A stretch of DNA of 64,000 bases. Origin: Vesta saturnalis. Taxonomy: Eukaryota > Arthropoda > Insecta > Coleoptera > Lampyridae. The translations under genes and the position numbers were made by a program. The notes below the pieces were generated by a model. It was not told the DNA's origin, searched no databases, and was given only the letters and a program-made list of their open reading frames with translations. The first letter of the stretch is position 1. Each line of letters starts with the position of its first letter. Location: positions 1,096,501 through 1,160,500 of the forward strand of contig JARFJB010001167.1 in assembly GCA_036346205.1 (NCBI GenBank), in the 5' to 3' direction. Below, in pieces: positions 57,281 to 64,000 of the stretch.

Positions 57281-57517
57281 ATATGAAGAGTCCACTGTAT
57301 ACATCATATTAACACGACTATACGAACTATTCATGTCAGAACAAGAATAATTACTGATATAAATAAGTTATAATAAAATAAGGCGATATTGAATTATTTT
57401 AATCGCAACCTATAACGAATTTTGAATTTATATACATTTTTAAGGCGCCTTCGGCACCTTTGGCCTCCTGGCGCCTGTGTTCGCTGACACATTCAACACG
57501 TGGACGGCGCGCCCCTG

Positions 57518-57525
57518 AATTAATG
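57518..57525 (+). repeat. Target-site duplication of inner hAT, right
   Basis: AATTAATG, identical to 53872-53879. Confidence 0.95.
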
Positions 57526-59334
57526 TCTTCTAAAGTAAAAAATAATATTTTAAATATGGTAGGTACGTAGTTCCAAATATTATTCAATAACTATGGACTG
57601 TACGCCAGATACAAGTCACACAGAGCAAATAAGCCTTGTTTTGCGTTATGTGGTGTTAAATCATGATTGTAAAAATTTAAATTTAGATATTAAAGACATG
57701 AGAGGTCAAGGGTATGATAACGGTGCCAATATGCGTGGAAAGCATATTGGCTTACAAAAACGTATACTGGACGCTAATCCTCGAGCTTTTTTTGTGCCAT
57801 GCGCTGCACATAGCTTAAATTTAGCAGTAAATGATGCTGCTAAAGTATCAAATGAAACAGTAAACTTTTAATATAGTACAAGAACTCTACGTTTTTTTCT
57901 CTTCCTCCACAAAAAGATGGGATATTATTAAAAAAAATGTTCCTGAATTAAATCTAAAACCCCTAAGTGATACTAGATGGTCAAGTAGGGTAGATGCTAT
58001 AAAGCCATTAAAATTTCATTTAATTAAAATTTGTGAGAGTCTTCTAGAAATAGCGGATAACCATACTTTTAACATAGAAAGTAGGCATAAAGCAAGTTCT
58101 TTACTATTAAATATCCAATCATTTAAATTTATTTGTAGTGTAATTATTTGGTATGATGGTTTATTTCAGATTAATATTGTAAGCAAAATGATACGAAGTG
58201 TAACAATTGACATTAAAGTATGTCAAAACTATTTAAAGAATTTAGTCGATCGATCATTTCAAAAATTATAGAAATGATAATTTCTTTGAGGAAATAATTG
58301 CTCAAGCGGCAAAATTAGCCGCCGATCTTGAGATAGAGCAAGATTTTTCCGCAATCAATACTACTAGACGAAAATATAAAGTTTTTTGATTATGAACATA
58401 GGGATGAAGCACCTCAAAATGACAAAACCGCGTTTAAAGTAAATTTTTTTTTAAGAATAATTGGTCAAGTACTAAGTTCTTTAAATAGTAGATTTGATAT
58501 GATCTCTAATTATGACAATGTTTTTGGTTTTTTAGTAATATTTTTACATTATGTGACGATGATCTCCTAAAGAACTGCCAAGCTCTACAACAGAAGCTTA
58601 CTGATGCGGTAAAGATGGAGGCTGATATTGAGGCAGATGTTTTGTTTAATGAGATTAAAGCTTTAAAGTTATTTTCAATTCCTCATTCTTCAAATCCTCT
58701 GAATATATTGCAATATATATTTGAACACAATTTAACCTCATCTCTGCCAAATGTTACAATTTCCTTAAGAATACTCTTAACTTCACCAGTATCTGTGGCT
58801 TCTGCGGAGAGGTCATTTTCAAAATTAAAAATAATAAAAATTTTTTTTCGATCAACTATGCATCAAGAGAGACTATCTGGGCTAGCAATATTAGCTATAG
58901 AGCACGAGATGGTTGACAAAATTGATTTTGATGAAGTAATAAAGGAATTTGCTGCCGTTAAATCAAGAAAAACACCTATTTAACCTAATAAAAGTTGTAG
59001 TTTTAAGTGACGGATTAAAGATGTTTTCTTTTTGTTATTAATTAGTAATTTATTAATTATTATTTTCAATAAAAACTAAATTAAAAAAAAATTCTGTTGT
59101 TTTATTATAAAATAAAAAAAATATTTTTTTTTATAACTGGATTTCGTACATTAATGGAGGGCATCAAAATAATGTCCCGCACGCGGGGAACCGCTCAGCC
59201 TTGCGGAGCCCTGCGTGTAAACGTTTTTTGGGCGGCGTTAATGTTTTGAAACTAATACAAATCCAGTTGCAGAAACACCTTTCCCTGCAATGTAATGTTG
59301 AGTTTGTATTTTCTAAACAGTAGAGAGAGTACCG

Positions 59335-61445
59335 TAGAACGGGGTGAGATTGATTTCGAGGGGTGTCTTTGATATGTAATTCGTATTTCAAATTAGGCGC
59401 GCACTGTAGCGCATGTGTGTCTGCAACAAATCTACCGAGTAGGATGAAGGAGAGGGAAGACATGGTAGTTTTAATGGTGTGGTCGTTGCACGTTGAACGT
59501 TCGACGTTAGCTACAGTATAACCAGTTTTTGTGATTAATATAAATTAATGAATAAAACGTGCCCTGGAAAAGTTTGAGAATAGCAAGGTAAGTAAATTTT
59601 TTGTGTGAGATCTTGAATTTTCTTCATAAACTTACATATTCAGGCAGTAATAATCTGAAAACGTTGATTGTGTTGAGTCAATTTCCATTGTGTTACAAAA
59701 TCAAACACGTCGTGGGGTCAGTTTGATCTTTTGCATGGGGTGTTATTGATAATATGTTGCTTAGATCAATCTAGCCCCAGTGTGTCATAACAGATTTGGA
59801 CATGTTTTAAAATACCTATAAAAACTATACTGAAGATCAGCTGGATGAAGCTGTACAGAAGGTAGTTGAGGGTGAATTATCGATGAAAGCCGCTTCCAAA
59901 AAATACAAGATACCGTTTGGCACGATTAATAATAAGTTTCATGGTAGATATATAAGAAAGCCAGGAGGACAGTCTGCATTTACTGAAGCGGAAGAAATTG
60001 CAATTTTAAATGCCGTTACCAGATGTGCCGACTGAGGGTTTCCCCTAACAATATTTGATTTGAGAATGTTTGCCAAGTCATACCTTGATGGAAAAGGTAG
60101 AATAGTTACTAAATTCCAAAATAATTTGCCAGGAAAAGATTGGGCATACAGTATCATAAATCGACATAAATCGGATGCGGCCTTAAGATTCGACACCAAT
60201 ATAAATAAAAACAGGTCAACAGTATCAAGACCTGTATTAAAAACGTACTTTGACAATTTGCAAAAAACGTTGAATGGAATTCCACCGCAAAATGTATTCA
60301 ATTATGATGAAACAAATGTGGCAGATGACCCTGGAAAATTGAGGTCTATCAATAGAAGAGCCGTGAAATATCCGGAAAAGATATGTAATCATTCGAAGAG
60401 TGCTACCACTATAATGATTTGTGGGTCGGCAGATGGTACACTTCTACCACCATATATAGTATTTAAAAGCAAGTATCTTTACAACACGTGGAAGGGGAAT
60501 GGTCCACGCGGAGCTCCTTGTTGCAACAAACTATGCTGTTCACAAGGGTGTAGATTCAACAGAACTTCCCATGGCTGGTTTGATAGCAGCACGTTCCAAT
60601 ATTGGTTTGAGACAATATTTTTACCACATTTTTAAACCCATGAAAGTGGCGTGGCGTGTAATACTAAATGAATACAAAATTTAAAATCCACGACAAACTG
60701 GTATACCAAAAGAAGCTTTTGCTGGGTTTTAAAAAAGGCCTTAGAAAAAATGGATGGCGTTATACCTAAAAGTAAAAATCAGAACACGGAAGCAAACGGT
60801 ATTAGTAGAAATCTCCAAAGCGGGTTTGCTGCTACTGGGATTTCACCCTTCAATCCAAGTAAGGTTTTAGATAAGATCCCTGAAGCTGACCATACAAATA
60901 TTGCGGGAGAAGTTGACAATATGCTCACCAACTATCTAAAAGAAAGACGTTTTGGAGAAATAATAGAGAAAATCCAACGTAAGGAAAAACGACTAGATGT
61001 AGAACCAGGAAAAAGTATCGTCGTAACTCACGACAGTGACACTTCAGAAGACGATTCCATACTTCAAGATCAAGAAAGTACCACTGAAGAAGAGGTTGAA
61101 GAAATGGAAGAAGAAGCAGAAAATCTAATTTATACGAAGCCAGAGTGTCAACTCTTAATACCAGAAACATTTGTCTTAGTGAAATTTGTGTCTGGTAAAA
61201 GAAAGTCTTTTTCATACAGATACGTTTGTGTCGTTCAAGAAGTTCTGTCTAGTACTGAGTATACTGTTATGGGACTGAAATCACTAAATAATAATCATTC
61301 AAAATATAAACTGATACCTGAAGATGTATCCACGGTATCATTTTCAGATATTATATCTATTTTACCAGAGCCTTCATTAGAATCAAATGCTGGCGACAAT
61401 GTTTTTACTTTCACGGGTTCAGTAGATGTAAACGAGATGTAAAAT
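59335..61445 (+). pseudogene. CENP-B/pogo-like transposase relic, catalytic middle deleted
   Basis: Subterminal repeats GGGGTGAGATTGATTT (59341), GGGGTCAGTTTGATC (59714), a GGGGTGTTATTGAT variant and the inverse ATCAATCTAGCCCC precede the gene. The coding part opens with a psq helix-turn-helix (DQLDEAVQKVVEGELSMKAA, about 59837-59896). After one TGA at 60034, the CENP-B-type helix-turn-helix and the first catalytic Asp FNYDETNV (about 60298) are in a long open frame to 60635. A deletion near 60630 removes the part with the second and third acidic residues; homology resumes at KPMKVAWRVILNEYKI in another frame. 60750-61442 encodes the acidic tail and ends at TAA 61442. No right terminal repeat was found. 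Confidence 0.8.
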
Positions 61446-61449
61446 AGGT

Positions 61450-63386
61450 ACTGAATTAAAATCGTGTCAAACAGGGTATGACATCTTGAGTGTAGGGATG
61501 GCGTTAGAAGAATATTTTCAAAGAATAATGGAAATTTTGGATACCAAGCAATCAGAATTTCAACATAAAGATTCTGGTGAGTGTGTGCCATGACTAATAA
61601 TATAATGTAATAGTAGTGTATCTGTAGGCTGGTTGCTGGTGCAATTCTTATATTTAGTAATAAACAAGTTGAAATTGGGCATAAACATGCCATAGTTAAT
61701 GTAAAGAATAATGATAAACGTTGATTTGCGTGGGCTATTGTGTCCGAATTAGTGACACCGAACGAGCTGCATCAGCGGACAACTCCTTACCCTGATTTCA
61801 GATCGCTCTTCACTTGTAATGGTGTAGAGTTTCCTGTTAACTGTTCTCTATACTATACGAGGGCTAAACAGTTTGTACATGTTAATTTATTACTATTAGT
61901 CACTAACGAAACAGAAAACCAGCTTTATGTTTGGATTAAAAAATTTTCTCGTTTACTTAGCAACCAAATAACTCAACGCAATAAGGAAAAATATTTACTT
62001 TAGAACATATTAGCAATTAACTCGTCACGTAGCGCATGACTATAACACCAAATTATTTGATTTAAAACAACGAAAAGACAAAACGGGGGAATTCTATGCG
62101 GAAAATGCAATTGCGTTTCGGAACTATCAAAAACAGATATGTTTACCAGATTTTGAGGCTTTGTTAGTCCCAATAGATACAGCTGAACCCGAACAGCTGT
62201 TTACCATAAAAAGGTGTAACCGTAAACCATATTCTTTCTGTTATTATATAAGTCTGGTGAAAACGATACTTGGTCCAAATTAGAAATTTATAGAGGGGGA
62301 AATGTAGTGGAGGAATTTATTAGACAAATAGAGAGCGATGTGAACCAGATATATAATGAGCATTTGAAAACTGTTGTTTCATTCAATTTTACCACTAACC
62401 AGTGAACAAAAGGTAATATATGAAAAAGTCGAAATTGTCACATATACGACAAATCTTTTCGGGCGATCTTATAAACCTGAAAGTAAGAGATTATTGTCAC
62501 ATCACTGGTAAATATTGCCGTGTTACCCATTCTGTTTAACTTATCACATACCTACATTTATCCCATTTTTTTCCATAATTTCAGCAGTTATGATTTTCAT
62601 ATGTTCACCAAACATTAGGCAAGTGAAACGGAAGAAATTAACGTACTACGTATTACTAGTGAGAAATATATAACATTTGGTATGCATACCTTTGTAGATA
62701 CATTTTTAAACAGTCGTGGGCTGAGGGAAAAGGAATACATTAATTTACGATTTGTAAATTTGTAGGTTTATGGCTGCATCCTTAGATACTCTATCTTAGA
62801 ACTTCGCAAACGAACAATGTAAGGTAAGGAGTTATTTTGGTGACGACAGCGATTTTAACCAAAGAAAGGTAATTTTCCCTATGCGTACTTACAGCTTTAG
62901 TAAATTAGATGATGTCACTGTATCTTCCTAGATGAGGAATACTGTCGCGTTCTACTGGTGTACCATCACTTTAAGTGTAGTACACCCGGAGATTATACGG
63001 ATATATATTTTGAACATGGCTGACATATTCGAAAACTTTAGACGTTCATGTCTGGGTGTGTATGGTTTAGAACCTGTACAGTACGTCACCATACCTCGGT
63101 TGCCATGGGTTGCCAAGTTCAAATGTACGAAAGTGCAGTTAGAATTACTGACTGATATGGATATGTACGACTTTTTCAAGAAAGGGATTCATGCTGGAGT
63201 GAATACTTGTTTTAAGCGGAAACAACCAGTTTGTTGCAAACTTTGATCCTAGTCGTCCTAAAGTATTTGTCAATATATACCTCACGGCGGGTTTATGTGG
63301 TTAAACTGAAATTAAATGAATGAAATTCATACATTTGATGTATTACAAATTAATGATGACAATGATATTGGGTATCTGTTGGAGGG

Positions 63387-63390
<4 letters not shown>
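61450..63390 (+). pseudogene. Second B-family DNA polymerase relic (Maverick-like, different lineage)
   Basis: Exon 1 includes MALEEYFQRIMEILD from ATG 61498. After a 51-nt intron it continues WLLVQFLYLVINK. HAIVNVKNNDK then leads into FAWAIVSEL after one TGA. An open frame to 62003 contains YVWIKKFSRLLS, and FEALLVPIDTAEPN covers the exonuclease I region (about 62152-62190). EFIRQIESDVNQIYNEHLK (about 62310), VRDYCHITGKY (about 62490) and a damaged exo III/palm region follow. 62932-63246 has MADIFENFRRSCLGVYGLEP and VQLELLTDMDMYDFFKKGI. QYIPHGGFMW and DNDIGYLLEG then lead up to the (TA)n at 63391. The palm motifs B and C are not present before the break. Compared with 6879-10438 it is a separate, diverged family member. 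Confidence 0.82.
61577..61627 (+). other. Intron of 51 nt in the second polymerase
   Basis: GTGAGT donor after KDS-G, and TCTGTAG acceptor. Splicing gives the family-typical DSGW in phase. Confidence 0.75.

Positions 63391-63427
<37 letters not shown>
63390..63427. repeat. (TA)n microsatellite
   Basis: About 19 TA units, at the point where polymerase homology ends. 63430-63775 has only a weak KNYVMKYKI match and no reliable gene. Confidence 0.95.
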
Positions 63428-63431
<4 letters not shown>

Positions 63432-63775
63432 TTGGGCTATTTGGCAATAATGAATTACTTCATTTTTTCCGTTTACTATTTATAAACTTGTTCAGGACAA
63501 AAAATTATGTTATGAAATATAAAATTAAGAACAAATACGAAAAAGTTGGCAGAATTTTGAATTTGAAATGACAATGACATCTGTATGTGAAGTATGACAA
63601 TACTATTAAATTCATTACTTAGATATCTAGATAACAAAAATTTCGATTTATACAATTCTAAAAGATTAGCATAACTCTGTTTAAATTATTAGTATCAGAC
63701 TTGAAATTTATAGAGCCTGAAGATGAATTAATATAAATCATTTCTAATAATAATCTCTCTTTATAGTCATTGGAG

Positions 63776-63777
<2 letters not shown>

Positions 63778-63817
<40 letters not shown>
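63778..63817. repeat. (TA)n microsatellite
   Basis: About 19 TA units. 63818-64000 is featureless to the window end. Confidence 0.95.
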
Positions 63818-63819
<2 letters not shown>

Positions 63820-64000
63820 GTATGGAAAAACATTATTGCGTGTCTGACTTATAATAAGCTAGAAAGAAACCCAATAAGCATTATACGAGTGTGAGAGAGA
63901 CATAACTTTACCGATGTTGCCACTTGTACATATTTGCATGTAGGCACAAAATATGAACTACTTAAGTCTTCTTCAATCTAGTTTCAACATTTCTAACCAA

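Larger units (their letters stand above)
53880..57517 (-). mobile_element. Inner hAT element, nested in the outer hAT
   Basis: The ends are CAGGGGCGCGCC (53880-53891) and its exact inverse GGCGCGCCCCTG (57506-57517). A perfect 8-bp duplication AATTAATG flanks it. The transposase is on the minus strand, opposite to the host element. The 53930-54360 side is AT-rich and non-coding. Confidence 0.95.
52860..58983 (+). pseudogene. Outer hAT transposase (ZMYM-like), interrupted by a second hAT
   Basis: N-terminus KRKRPSGAK (about 52875), then a shift in the A-run at 52906-52914. Next comes an open frame to 53664: an acidic linker, GPPLIGRNYQFP and the zinc-finger part with FCFCCKVFG (about 53407-53433). 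After a shift it runs as FLSRQCLAFQGSS and HDNGNFFKAVEMISSFDP to 53879. The inner hAT occupies 53880-57517. Coding resumes at 57526, with RGQGYDNGANMRGKH (about 57703-57747) and CAAHSLNLAVNDAA. Further shifts follow, ending with the dimerisation domain SPVSVASAERSFSKLK and LAILAIEHEM and a stop at 58983. A possible right end (inverse CAGGGCTCCGCAAGG) lies at about 59200-59213. Confidence 0.85.

Overview
This window looks like AT-rich nuclear DNA from an arthropod, most likely an insect. The coding pieces are eukaryotic: a SINA/Siah-type gene, a THAP-domain gene, short GT-AG introns of about 50-80 nt and an AATAAA signal. Almost everything else is a dense, nested set of transposable-element relics. 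I see no bacterial operon, rRNA gene, CRISPR array or intact tRNA gene. Nearly every transposon frame carries stops or shifts, so most of the window is a graveyard.

Layout. 1-2.2 kb: large imperfect inverted repeat that looks like a fold-back at a contig end. 2.5-11.2 kb: a protein-primed B-family DNA polymerase of the Polinton/Maverick type (minus strand, broken), a second inverted copy of its C-terminus, and repeated flanks holding minisatellites and a tRNA-like A-box/B-box module. 11.2-13.3 kb: pogo relic cut by a dispersed repeat. 13.4-16.8 kb: TIR element with a PIN/XPG-like nuclease gene (AcademX-like by inference). 16.9-19.85 kb: internally deleted hAT. 20.2-22.5 kb: IS630/Tc1-like (DDE_3) relic truncated by a Jockey-like LINE. 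22.6-25 kb: tandem repeats, a Crypton tyrosine recombinase, a fold-back hairpin. 25.4-30 kb: DDE_Tnp_4 relic, a palindrome-rich repeat, a mariner-type element with TIRs over 400 bp, and a two-exon THAP relic.

30.2-31.6 kb: SINA/Siah-like gene with two zinc-finger modules, the best candidate for a host gene, though a 2-nt shift breaks its end. 32.1-33.6 kb: long copy of the dispersed repeat. 35.4-37.85 kb: well-bounded pogo element with TA target duplication. 39.5-40.2 kb: MITE. 40.3-43.9 kb: degraded second copy of the SINA locus, split by a Tc1-like element inserted at a TA. 44.3-47.3 kb: coding-like but unrecognised block on both strands. 49.7-52.5 kb: Penelope-like element (reverse transcriptase plus GIY-YIG nuclease) between inverted flanks, each carrying a hammerhead-ribozyme core and a tRNA-like segment. 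52.8-59.2 kb: hAT element with a second hAT nested inside it, bounded by a perfect 8-bp duplication. 59.3-61.4 kb: CENP-B/pogo relic. 61.45-63.4 kb: a second B-family polymerase relic with a 51-nt intron, cut by a TA microsatellite.

The parts do not form a pathway. They record a sequence of insertions: hAT into hAT, Tc1 into SINA copy, repeat into pogo, LINE into DDE_3. The most interesting points are the ribozyme/tRNA-like flanks of the Penelope element, the tRNA-like modules in direct repeats around the lone polymerase, and the unidentified 44.3-47.3 kb block. The first 8 kb should be treated as possibly misassembled.
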